Positions 1 through 11,020 of a stretch of 64,000 bases of DNA are shown one piece after another. The translations under genes were made by a program, and so were the position numbers. The DNA comes from Siderastrea radians (Eukaryota; Cnidaria; Anthozoa; Scleractinia; Rhizangiidae), in the NCBI GenBank assembly GCA_964017195.1, contig OZ024888.1:17393201-17457200 (forward strand). The letters run 5' to 3'. The notes under the pieces are model-generated. The model was not told the DNA's origin. It did no database searches and was given only the letters and a program-made list of their open reading frames with translations. Position 1 is the first letter of the stretch. Each line of letters begins with the position of its first letter.

Positions 1-3000
1 GAAGCCAAACAAATGCGATTTTTGTACTTTACTTATAATGTTGTACTTCTGCACAGAAAATGAAAGAAATCTATTTTCCATCGAAAATCGACCGGTCGGT
101 TTTTACACGGAATGCCTCTTAAGTGTGTTTATATTGTGTTTGTGTTTCGTTAGCAGACGACACCGCGAGCGAGATAAAAATGTGTAATTTTCCGCCAATT
201 TCACTATTCGAAGGTGCTCGATTTCGGAAAAATAAAAAAGATGTTGAAACTTTAAATGTTATTTTTGAAAATATTTCACTATAGAGGTTACTTGGGCAAA
301 ATTTAAAGAAATTCGAAATTTCACGACTGACGCCCGATTCTCGATCATTTCAGACATCGGCTCTTAATTGGCCTGATTAGTTTTGCAACAGAGATTCTCG
401 AGAATTCGGCCCAAGTGGAACCGTGGATGGAAAGCAAAGGGGGGTGAAGGGGGCAAATGCTCATTAACAGCGCAACTGTACGGGAGTGAAAGACAATGAC
501 CATAAGTTCTCGCAATGAACGCCCGTGGACGGGAGAAACGCCTCTGGCACTTAATTAGGAGATGACTAATCCGAAGCTCGTGCCAGGAAGCGCAGCCTTT
601 TTTTCTGCGTACCTTTGTAAAACAGTTCACGCCTTCCCTAAAATAATAAATTAAGCATGCTTGTCTTATTGTTGGATGAAGGGTCCGTTCCTGGCCAAAT
701 AGGTTCCTCGCTCAACATAGTTTACTACAAATTTGGAAGTTTAACTAAACGACTAGCTGGAAGACGTTTTCACGCTTTCCCGAACCTTTTTTTCCTACCC
801 AGGTAAAAGAGAAAATTTCGATGTTCATCATCCTGATTTTCACCGGTTTAGTGAATTTTTTAAAGGACTTTGGTAAGGTTTGAGGAGGAAACTGTTGAAA
901 ATGAAAGCAGAAGCAAGAAAGACCATAGGCTTGTCACAAAATTACAGAATCCTAACAGTAGAATATATAATTGTGCCTAGGACATTAATCTACACAGGAA
1001 GGCCAATTGACGTTTGAGGTTTGGATCAAATTAGATAATTTAAAGTTCGCTTTGACTTTGGGGACAAGGGCAACCGTTTCGTTAAGCTAAATTAGTTGCA
1101 TAGTTATGTAACGTAAGAGATACAAGTGAGCTATGGATGACTTGTAGTTCGCACAATTTTAAAAGGAGTGGCTAAGTCTTTCAGAGGAGAAACATGCGCA
1201 AATTTGTTTTTCTCACGATGTATATGTGACCTATTTTTTTAAAATCAAAATTGTCCACTAAAGTTGCCTTAATTAAATTAAACCACTAAAACATTTTGTT
1301 AAACCCCCAACATTTCAACATATTATTTAACGCATGTCCAACCTCATGTGGGTTGCATTTGACGGTCACAAAATGAGAAAGGTAGAACGACTTTAAAGCG
1401 TGGGTAGGTTTTCTTTTTGAAAGATTATTATTGCAATAAAAGCATCTTACCTTTATTAAAAGTCAGATGTAGCAACGATACCCATACTGTCCAAATTATT
1501 AACATCACTGTAAGTCAGTTGTGACCCGAACAACAGTTTAGTAAAACTTGCCTTGCATCATTCCGCACGTTGCTGAGCGAAATGACCCTGAGCTTACAAC
1601 ATATAACGACCATCTGGCACATAGAAGGCAGCTCCAATTAGAGAGGTCAAATTAAGTTTATTGTACCTAGAAAAGGAAACAGAGACATAACAATAGCCTA
1701 ATTATTGTTATTTTAAAAATAATTTTTTGAATAGCGTTACTGAAGATAATTTACATAACGTTCCATAAAAAGAATAAATAAAAAATAAATAAGATAACAA
1801 TAAATGAGGCAAAACTTAGGTTTTAATTTTTCTGTCACGTTCTTGTCTCTTTTATTGCGTTTGTCAAAAGAAGGCCTAAAATTTTGTGAAATTTAAAGAG
1901 TGGCAGGTTTTTCCTTCACATTAGTTAGTTAATAATGTATCGGTCTTGCAGTGCACGCCGTTGGAGACGCTTTACGTGCATAACGTTGTTTTCCAATCTC
2001 TGCACCCAACTGTTTAACGTACAAATCATGTGCTCAAATTGGCAATTAAACGTGATGCCAAGAACAATCCGGATTCTATTTAAAATGCTTAACGAATATT
2101 GTGCTCAAAAAGTTTCTATTTTCTAGACATATGTCTCTCTTGTCACCAATCAAAACAATATAAATCATAAAAAAATCAAGATCACAGAAATTTCTTGTAA
2201 GTTGCCAATTTAGCAACTAAAATACATCAGAGACTGATGCCTTGAAGAAATAATTCTCGCTAGCAGTTGGTAGCTTCAACTATTTGGTGAAAAAGTTTCT
2301 TGGATTCAAGGTTACGAAAGCACTGCATCAATATTTGGTAACTGGGCTTTTGTAATCTACCTTTAGTTTGTCTTATTTTGCAAATGTAGCGTAATTAACC
2401 TTTTTGTTGAGGAAAGAAATCATTATTAGTATCCCACAAGTGACTGCTGTGTGTTATCAGAAACTCATAAGGACTTGAAACGTGTAACTCGCATATATAG
2501 GTTTTGAACGATGCTCGTAATTATTCATTTTCGCAAGTACCATATTTGGAACATGAAGAGAGAGAGAACTGACCAATCAATCTTCGTGAACGACGTGACG
2601 TAATTTTACACCAAGTTCGCGCACTTGTTCATAGATTAATGGCCAACAAACTGGGGAAAATGAAGCCGAAAAACTTTCAAACGTAGGAACGACAAAGCGA
2701 AAAGAAATACCGGTTTCGAAGACCGAGCAGGAAACTTTTGAGGCAAAAAAAATTAGTAATTGAAACAACATGGAGCAAAGCGCTGGGGTAAGAACTAAAT
2801 CAGACTGTGAAACCAAACCAAAATAGTCTACTAAGCGTTGTTTTTATGATTGCAGTCCGGCTTCTTTCACCGTCGCACTATCAACAAATGTTCACAAAAG
2901 GTAGATTTTATACGGAAAATTTTTGACACCGAAATATCAAGACCTGATACAAAAATAAAACAAAGTAAAATTGAAGAGAACCGTTTAATAATATTGAAGT

Positions 3001-3085
3001 GTCATACGTTTTCAGTAATTCGCTATCAAAATCAAGCTAAATAGGCTGAATAAGAAAGGAACATCCCGTCCGCGGCCTCTGAACC
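1..3085. other. Intergenic, no gene recognised
   Basis: AT-rich sequence with only short open frames lacking domains, splice context or codon-like composition. I see no RNA gene or clear transposon end here. Confidence 0.5.
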
Positions 3086-3089
3086 TGGA

Positions 3090-3345
3090 ACCACAACGTT
3101 TTGTGTTCGTTTCAACTCTCCATCTACAATGTTAAAATCATACAGCTTCAATCCGCTTTGGGCGATGAATACAATTTTTTTTTCAGGAAACATCAAACCT
3201 GTACCACATTTTAGAGCCAATAATTGTACGACTTTTGCGAAAAAACTTATTCCCGGACATTCACTTCGGAGCAGTTTCATTGATCCATTCAGGTTTGCAA
3301 AGAAACGCTGCAACACTTCACAAGGTTTTGGCGCCTTCAACTCGT
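3090..3345 (+). repeat. Dispersed repeat, copy 1
   Basis: This stretch matches, with scattered substitutions and small indels, the reverse complement of about 30475-30735. Shared blocks include TACAGCTTCAATCCGCTTTG, the word AGAGCCAAT, and a 3' block CAAGGTTTTGGCGCC. Both copies carry unrelated short frames that share the peptide CNTSQGFGAF, so any coding potential belongs to the ancestral repeat. The family is not identified; it is probably a decayed transposable element. Confidence 0.65.
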
Positions 3346-3519
3346 GCGTGGACTCGAGCGAGGGGTTTCCAAATATGGTAATTAGAAAAATGAATATTTA
3401 CGAGCATCGAACGCGAGTTACACGTTTCAACTCCTTATGAGTTTCTGGTGTTATTTAAAGTATTTCTTTACCTATTTTCCCCAGTGCTTCAGAATAAGAG
3501 AAAATGAAGTAATCACTGT

Positions 3520-3850
3520 ATATAGTTTTAAAAGGTGTTGACGGGCCAACAAGATCCTTTACAGTTCGAACGTGGTATTTTAGCTCCAACTAGAATGTCT
3601 TTGAGAGAATTCCCTCTTCTGTACGATAAGAGAAGAGGCTCCTTGAAAATTCTTTTAACCTTAGATGGTTTTGTTTAAGGTACCATTTCACCCGGTGGTG
3701 CCGGGCAGTATTGCGTTACAAATGGCAATATTTAAGAAATAACTCTCAAGCTCTCAAATGTTTGGACGGTTAGACGTTCCTAGAGCCCTTTTTAAAAAGC
3801 TTTGTGCCATCGTGTGTGCTACCTCGTTGGCACTTAGTATGGTGTTTGGG
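3520..3850 (-). mobile_element. Penelope-like element fragment, inverted arm 1
   Basis: This ~330 bp arm is the reverse complement of 4183-4527 with scattered differences. Read on the minus strand it carries degenerate versions of the C-terminal tail of a Penelope-like (PLE) reverse transcriptase: a VTQY-like start, then IFKEP, a SYRR-like block and a KDI-like block, broken by indels. No complete RT domain, YIDD-type motif or endonuclease is present. The pair is separated by ~330 bp of unassigned DNA, giving a head-to-head structure. It is either two insertions or an inverted, pLTR-like rearrangement of one element. Confidence 0.6.
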
Positions 3851-4182
3851 CTCGGTTTGATTACGCGACCTCTAGAAGCCGCTAAATGAATTTTCTTGCG
3901 GTTATCTGCAAGACATGTAGAGTTCTTTATCACGGATGTGATAAATGTACAGCCCAGAGGATTCAAGTAATTCTGTGATTGTTGCAGTGTACGCTGATCT
4001 TATAGAAGCTACAGCTTTTTGAGCTGTCGTTTTAACTTGACTTTTTTGGTTGTGGTTGAAATAGAAGTAGAATTCTTGGAGTTGAAACATTGCAGCTCCA
4101 TTGTCTTATGGTATTTCTAGCATCCATCAGGTCAGATAGATCTCAAGCAGTCTAAGTGCGCTAATTCTGAAAGAGTCATTCC

Positions 4183-4527
4183 ATACACTATACCAAGTGC
4201 TAACGAGCTAGCACACACGATGGCACAAAGTTTTTAAAGGGCTCTCAGAACGTCTTACCCTCCAAACATACCACAGCTTGAGAGTTCCCTTTTAAATATT
4301 GCCGTTTGTGACGCAATACTACCAAGCACTGCCTGGTCATATACTAAGATTCAACAAAACCATCCAAAGTTAAAAGAAATTTTCAAGGAGCCTCCTCTCT
4401 TATCGTACAGAAGAGGGAAATATCTCAAAGACATTCCAGTTAGAGCTAAGCTGTAAAGGCTTTGAACATGCCACGTACGAACTGACAGGAGTCGCGTTGG
4501 CCCGTCAATTCCTTTCAAAACTAATGG
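4183..4527 (+). mobile_element. Penelope-like element fragment, inverted arm 2
   Basis: The plus strand encodes a recognisable end of a PLE reverse transcriptase: EIFKEPPLLSYRRG followed by KYLKDIPVRAKL and a stop near 4455. The PLE consensus here reads roughly KEPP-x-SY-(K/R)-G-(K/R)-SLKD-x-LVRAKL, and the decayed element at 50.3 kb ends with the same tail (SYKRGKSLKDMLVRAKL). The catalytic part of the RT is missing. It forms an inverted pair with 3520-3850. Confidence 0.7.
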
Positions 4528-5880
4528 GTAGATAGCTTATGAATGGATAGCTTATCACTTATGCCTCGGACTAAAATGGTCATCAGTTGTTTTGTTTTGT
4601 TTATTTGTTTTCGCATAACTTCTAACCAAAGTGAACCTTCCCACCTCCTTCCGAGTCTTTCTGAGGGAGGCGCATTCACACTGAATAGCAGTTAAAGAAA
4701 CATTCAATTGACTCTATCGGAGGATGTGGTGGCTAGGATGCAGATTGGCGTAAAACCGTAACACGGAAGAAAGATAACAGTGCATAACGAGACGGCAAGC
4801 GCAAATACTTACGACGGAAACAAATGATTTTCTACAAGCCTAAATTTACAGCGTAGAGACCAGGGAGCAACCCATAAAAATTGCCAACTTTTGGATTTGT
4901 TCTGGTCGAAACGTTGTCAGGGTAGACTGATCATCTTAACCCCATATATTATCGCTCTTCGAGTGGAGATTACCATCTAGAAAGCCACCTGCCTGAATAA
5001 CCTGTATCTCTGCACATGTGTCGTCTAAGTTACTAAGAATTTAAATATGTAAATTTGAGACTCAAAAAATGCCGAGGATACTTTGTACATAACAAGACAA
5101 AGACAAGGTATGCAAAAATGCATGAACTTTGGTTTATAATTAAACTGGGCAGAGATTACTTTACATATGTGCAAAGTTGTGTTGCCTGTGACTTTTTAAA
5201 AGCACTAATTACTGAAAAAAATAGGGTGATTTATTCCAGTAATGACGGGCAAGAACGTTTACAAAAGCCAAAGGAGTAATAAATATTAAACAAGGTTTCT
5301 CAGTCTTGTTTAAAAGCGCTAATTTCTAAACTAAAATTGAGTGTCAGCTCAGGCGGACAAAACATTTACAAAGCGTTCATTGGACAATGAAATTTGAATT
5401 CTGAGTTTCTGTTATTCCAGAAGCTCAAGTGGCACTAATGTGTTTTTTACAACCAGGCGCAGACTCTGATTGGCTGTCTGCTAACGGGATATTTAATAGT
5501 GAATAATATCCTTGAGATGGCTGGTATATCGAAGGATAATAAACGAAGTTGGGAGACTGCCCGAAAAATAAACAGCCGACCCAGAAGAGAAGCATTGCAG
5601 ACAATTGTTAAGCCTTGGACTACCTTGCCAAGTACATTATCCTCCGATACCAGCTAACCAGAAAGACGTTTAGTTTATCTCATAACCCACCGATTAGTTT
5701 GCACAGCACACTTTAATCGTTATCTAGAGATTAAAAACCGGCTTGTAATTCTCACGATATGATAGCGGCTAAGGGAATACATACAACTATAAAATAATAA
5801 AATTTTGTTTGCTGCGTGGCACATGTGAGAATAGCCAAAGATTATTGATAATAAACGAAAAAAATAAAAAGGACCAAAAA
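4528..5880. other. Intergenic, no gene recognised
   Basis: Only short frames without recognisable domains. The 74-codon frame near 5055 has no supporting context. Confidence 0.45.
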
Positions 5881-5884
5881 ATTT

Positions 5885-5920
5885 AATCCTAGACGTTTCG
5901 GGCGTAGCCCTTCTTCAGTA
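5885..5920 (-). ncRNA. Hammerhead ribozyme-like motif, PLE type
   Basis: On the minus strand the order is CTGAAGA, a short stem-loop (GGGC-TAC-GCCC), then GAAAC and GTC. This matches the conserved hammerhead core CUGANGA...GAAA with a minimal stem II. An extra A lies between the CUGANGA block and the stem, so catalytic competence is uncertain. Hammerheads of this minimal kind are known from terminal repeats of Penelope-like retroelements in metazoans, and PLE fragments occur elsewhere in this window. No PLE coding sequence directly adjoins it. Confidence 0.4.
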
Positions 5921-6139
5921 GGAGTAAAATTTGCAAGTTGGTTAGTTACTGTGTGATTATAGTTGAAAGGCGAAATCGGCTCCTGTTGTCTACCAAAACA
6001 TTTACAACGCCGGCCCGATATTTCCTCGATCGCTTCGGCTTCATAATTAATCAGAAAACTATGAAAACGTTTAATGTACAAAATGTGCAAAACAAACAAC
6101 ATTGGCCAAATGCAGCAAAGGTGAATACTGGTGAATTAG

Positions 6140-6290
6140 TTATTCCTCCTTACTCTCATTGTTCATTGCAGGGGGGGATAGAAACGAGGCCTGGGACCAA
6201 GAAACGATGTCCTCACAACTTGCAAAGCGGTCCAGTCAAAACGTGGACAGCGGTGTTGGTAATAATAAATATAGCGATCAACTTATTTGG
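6140..6290 (+). mobile_element. Possible remnant of a LINE ORF start
   Basis: Inside a 199-codon open frame (5938-6537) the peptide GGIETRPGTKKRCP resembles the degenerate 2A-like GDIETNPGP motif followed by a Cys-rich stretch, which opens many cnidarian non-LTR retrotransposon ORFs. Three key positions differ (D to G, N to R, final P to T). No endonuclease or reverse transcriptase follows. The rest of the frame has no family resemblance that I recognise, and chance similarity is possible. Confidence 0.25.
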
Positions 6291-6532
6291 AATAGTTTTC
6301 AAAATTTGTGTATTTTGTCGGGGGAAAGTAAGCGGTGAGCGGCTAATCTCTCATGGAACTTACTGTCAGTATCGTACAAGAGAATATTCGATGGAAGCGA
6401 CGTCGCTGAAGACACTTCTGTTTTCGCACTGTCTTGTTTGTTGCAGTGGCGAGTGGATCAGCTGCGAGCTGTACGGCAGTAACGTTTCGATTGTTTATAC
6501 TTGGAGAACAGGTTTGCGACAAACGTTTCAAA

Positions 6533-8735
6533 GTTAAAGTGCACCTAACCCCTAAAATTTTTTTCAGCTAAATAAATTCTGTTATCATCTGGAACATTCC
6601 TTCGCAAAAATTTTTTGATTTGGTTAAATTCTCGATTTTCTGTGCCCTGTTAAATTCAAGAAAAATTTGGTTCACGTCCGAGTAAGAGGAACCTGGGGCG
6701 AGCATTAGTTGTGACGTCAGATCAAGAACCAAGAATTCCACGCCGCTTAGTTTTTTGCTGTGTTTCTCTGACTTTATTTGTTCATCGAAGCCTTCTGACC
6801 TTCTAGCTAATTCGAACAAAGTCATAGTATGACCAAAATTCCAATGTTGCAATCCAAAGCAGATACTGAGTCGAGCTACGCGGATTCTGCTGATTTGTAG
6901 ATGAATTTTAGCTCTGAGTACGAGATAGATGCGGAACACGAAGTCGGCAGTACACCGCCAAAGGATGAAGAAAGTGCCGTCCTGCCCATATCTGCTAAAA
7001 AGCCGCTAACCAAAGAAGAATGAATTGCTCAATGCAAAAAGGAAATAAAGGCAAACTAAGAACTGGAACAGCAAATAAAGCAACTTACGATTGGCCTTGG
7101 AAGGCCGCGAAGAAACCGGAATGCTGAGCTTCTCCCGTGAGTGTTTACATTTATTTCCCACGTTCGGCCTTCACGTTTGGTCTTGGTTTTCCTGCTCTCC
7201 GCTTCTCGCATTTGAGATTTAGACTCAAGCTGAGGGAACCTCTTATAGAAATGGAGATTTTAATAAAGTATTCCTTTCTTCATTTATTTATTTTACATAG
7301 AAGTAAATGTGGAAACTGCGATATTACTTTCGTCTTGTCCATTTCTGTAACATCATTAACAATAACAACAATTTATAACACTAGTGAATCAGGAAGGCAA
7401 TTATTTTCTAAAGGACATTGACGAGAATTATAAACACGAGAGTTTGTTAGTATCGGTTCAACTGAGATTATCTTACCAATCATTTTTCTCGCGTCAACGT
7501 GCAAGCAGTTTCCTCAGATCCCACCGCGAGCGGAAATGTACAAATTATGTAAATCATCCGGTCCTCGCTTAACTCGCGACTCGAGGCTTCGCCGCTCATA
7601 GCTCACACTTCGATCTTCTTGCGGCCCTTTTTTCGCACAAAAAAATGGTAATAAAAGAATTAAGAAAGAGACTGCTTGTCCTCTACTTCAACGGACGATA
7701 TGAACAAGGGATCTCTGCACAGCAATGTTTTGTTATGCTCCAGTGATTTGATATGACTCAAGATAAAATTCTCATAGCGAGCCACGTTCATAGACTAGAA
7801 TAAGGAATAATGGCAATGGCTTGTTATTGTGGAGAAAGCGCGTTCGGTTCTGCTGAAGGAGGACTTTCTATAAATACGGTCTTTAATTTTAAACCCTTCG
7901 CGGTTTTGGGCACCGCTTACATGTAATTATTTAGCGCTTACCGTGTAGCCAACTTGAATAATTTGCAAAGGTAATAATTTTCTGCGTGCCGCGTATCGCG
8001 GGTATTCTGTGGTTAATCGGCCGTTGAATCATTGGAAATACACAAAAAGCTATCGTTTGATCGGATACTAAAGTTGTTCATTCATTCATACCTTCTTCTG
8101 CGACAACAAATCTTTGCTTAAAATGCATCGAGCGTAGTATCGAGTGCTTGGAAGGCTGCCGCTTTCGTCGCTATTTCTTTACAAAATCCACTCATTTCGT
8201 CCCTTCGCCTCTGGTTGCTCGTCGTCAAAAAATGCTGTATTTTTGTAGTGATACGTCTTGTGATTCGTGTCTTTGGTTACTATGTCTCGGAGCAATACGA
8301 ACGGTCGACAGTTTTCTGTACATCTTCGAGAGCTCAAGAGAAATATGGCTTTACCTCGGTGTAAGAACCTGTGAAACTCACGGATGACGTAAAACAAAGG
8401 AAACAAAAACATTTTAAACAATACCGTACAGCAAAACAAAAGCTAACAAACAAAGAAAATCTTGTCAGGTTCTTACACCGAGGTAAACCCAGAAATATAG
8501 CTCCGATAGAGATAGCGCGAGACTACGGGTCCTTGATATGACGTCACAAGGTGACTAGTCCCATGCCCTCACTGCTCGACCCTGGTGTTTATTTTCGGCC
8601 GATTTTCCATACTTCAACCGCACACAGAAAACCAGGGATTAAACCAAATCAAAAACTTTTTTGTGGCGAAATGCTCCAAATGATAACAGGATTTATTTGA
8701 CGGGGAGATAATTTTTAGGGTTAGGAGCACTTTAA
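6533..8735. mobile_element. Element with ~200 bp terminal inverted repeats
   Basis: The sequence from 6533 to about 6725 reappears in inverted orientation at about 8535-8735. Matching blocks include GATGATAACAG(A/G)ATTTATTT, TTAGG(G)GTTAGG(T/A)GCACTTT, TTAACCAAATCAAAAA and TGACGTCACAA. The interior holds no intact transposase. One short frame from 6901 (starting MNFSSEYEIDAEHE) is broken by TGA and TAA but continues with a charged EE/KK-rich composition, so it may be a decayed element-encoded protein. Probably a non-autonomous or decayed DNA transposon; superfamily not assigned. Confidence 0.55.
8338..8492. repeat. Hairpin-forming inverted repeat
   Basis: TTTACCTCGGTGTAAGAACCTG near 8350 is repeated as its reverse complement near 8466, separated by ~95 bp. 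It lies inside the larger 6.5-8.7 kb element. Confidence 0.7.
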
Positions 8736-9699
8736 ATGCTAAAATTATCTTAGAATTAGATAATTCAACGTAAACAAAAATTTCACCGAGAGAAAGCGCT
8801 TGAACTATTCAGGATTTTATTTCTTGTACTCCGCGACGTAATTTTGGCCTTTGTCTACCGCTGAACTAATGCATGTGATAAATAAAAATGCTGTCAATGT
8901 TTCTTTTACATCTCATTCTGTAACCAGTTGATAGCATGAGATGAGACAGTTATGGCTGTACTGGGTTTGCATGTTTTCCTCCAGCGTGGTCTAAATACAT
9001 TGCAACGGGAAATGTGCCGCAAAACATCGATGGAAATAAATTTAACCAAAACTGCTATAACTTAATGAAAACAATACCTACGTACAACATACGACTTTTA
9101 TTATCAATAATCCAGTTATGTGTTAACAAGATCATTTCACAGTTCAGTACTTTGAACCTGATCCCAGTTTTTAACCCAACTTCGGAAAATTCTATCTGAT
9201 TCTATACAGTCGATCAGCGCAGACTGGATTGATCGAAGCGCTACTGTTCTACTCTGCGATTAAAAAACGCCGAGAGTAAACTTTTGTCTTCATAAGAAGT
9301 AAAAAGCACGAAAACATGATAAAAGTGTAAAATACGATCAATTCATCAATTACCTAAACGAAAGGACAAAACCGAATCCGCCGCCTTTGGCGGCCATAAT
9401 TTTTCCCTTGAGCGTCCGAGTTTCGTTGGAACATGCAACACCTGCGCACGCGCAGGAGGCATATCCGCTGACTAGAACCTCAGATTGCTTTGCAATTTGT
9501 GAGAACATCGTTTGGATTTCATTTAAGAGAATGTATGGGAAGTTGCCCCCCCCCCCCTTTGCGGTTCATTGTTTACTCTCGTCAGTCAGTTTGTCAGTCA
9601 GTCTGACTGGCTGTCTAGATGGCTGGCTTGGTTTCTAACTGGATAGTTGGCTGGTTCGTTGGGTTAGTCGGTAGGTTATTTGGCTGGTCGAGTTTGATC
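8736..9699. other. Intergenic; poly-C tract and GTCAGTCAG-like simple repeats
   Basis: No gene recognised. A C homopolymer lies at about 9546-9558, followed by degenerate GTCAGTCAG/GGCTGG-type simple sequence to about 9690. Confidence 0.5.
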
Positions 9700-11020
9700 A
9701 CTTCACTAGAAAAGTTGAAAATTTACATAGTATGTAAGAAAATGTAAATAACATGTAAATCGTCAAAAAGATACTGTAAATGATAATTTCCATACTTTTT
9801 ACCCATTTACATGTTTTCAGATATTCCTGTAAAAAACATTTAAATATTTTAAGTGAAACATGTAATTTATGAAGACGATCCTGTAAATTTCTCAAAGCAA
9901 GGGACATAAACCATGTAAATAGCATGTAAATCGACTAAAGGTTACCTGTAAATAACATGAAAATGGTTTTAAGGAGCCTGTAAATATCATGTAAATCGAA
10001 TGAAGGAGCCTATAAATATCATGTAAATTGAATAAAGGGGCCTGTAAATTTTCATGTAAATCGAATAAAGGAGCCTGTAAATACCATGTAAATCGAATAA
10101 AGGGGCCTGTAAATTTTCATGTAAATCGAATAAAGGAGCCTGTAAATATCATGTAAATGGAATAAAGGAGCCTGTAAATTTTCATGTAAATCAAATAAAG
10201 GAGCCTGTAAATACCATGTAAATGGAATAAAGGAGCCTGTAAATTTTCATGTAAATCAAATAAAGGAGCCTGTAAATACCATGTAAGTCGAATAAAGGAG
10301 CCTGTAAATTTTCATGTAAGTCAAATAAAGGAGCCTGTATTTAATACCATGTAAATCGAATAAAGGAGCCTGTAAATCGAATAAAGGAGCCTGTAAATAT
10401 CATGTAAATCAAATTAAGGAGCCTGTAAATTTTCATGTAAATCGAATAAAGGAGCCTGTAAAAACCATGTAAATCGAATAAAGGAGCCTGTAAATATCAT
10501 GTAAATCGAATAAAGGAGCCTGTAAATTTTCATGTGAATCGAGTAAAGGAGCTTGTCAATACAATGTAAATCGAATAGAGGAACCTGTAAATATCATGTA
10601 AATCGAATAAAGGAGCCTGTAAATTTTCATGTAAATCGAATAAAGTAGCCTGTAAATATCATGTAAATCGAATAAAGGATCCTGTAAATTTTCATGTAAA
10701 TCAACTAAAGGAGCCTGTAAATACCATGTAAATCGAATAAAGGAGCCTGTAAATTTTCATGTAAATCGAATAAAGTAGCCTGTAAATATCATGTAAATCG
10801 AATAAAGGATCCTGTAAATTTTCATGTAAATCAAATAAAGGAGCCTGTAAATGCCATGTAAATCGAATAAAGGAGCCTGTAAATCGAATAAAGGAGCCTG
10901 TAAAAATCATGTAAATCAAAATTAAGTGGCCTGTAAATTTTCATGTAAATCGAATAAAGGAGCCTGTAAAAACCATGTAAATCAAATAAAGGAGCCTACA
11001 AATATCATGTAAATTGAAAA
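9700..11020. repeat. Minisatellite, ~32-33 bp unit, about 33 copies plus degenerate edge
   Basis: From about 9940 to 11020 the unit AAAGGAGCCTGTAAAT followed by ATCATGTAAATCGAAT (or TTTCATGTAAATCGAAT) is tandemly repeated. Units with ATACCATG/ATATCATG tend to alternate with units with TTTTCATG, which gives a second-order period near 65 bp. A few units are deleted to a half-length form (GTAAATCGAATAAAGGAGCC). A more diverged prelude with GTAAAT/ACATG words runs from 9700. Antisense frames reading FTGSFIRFT-like peptides are by-products of the repeat. Confidence 0.95.
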
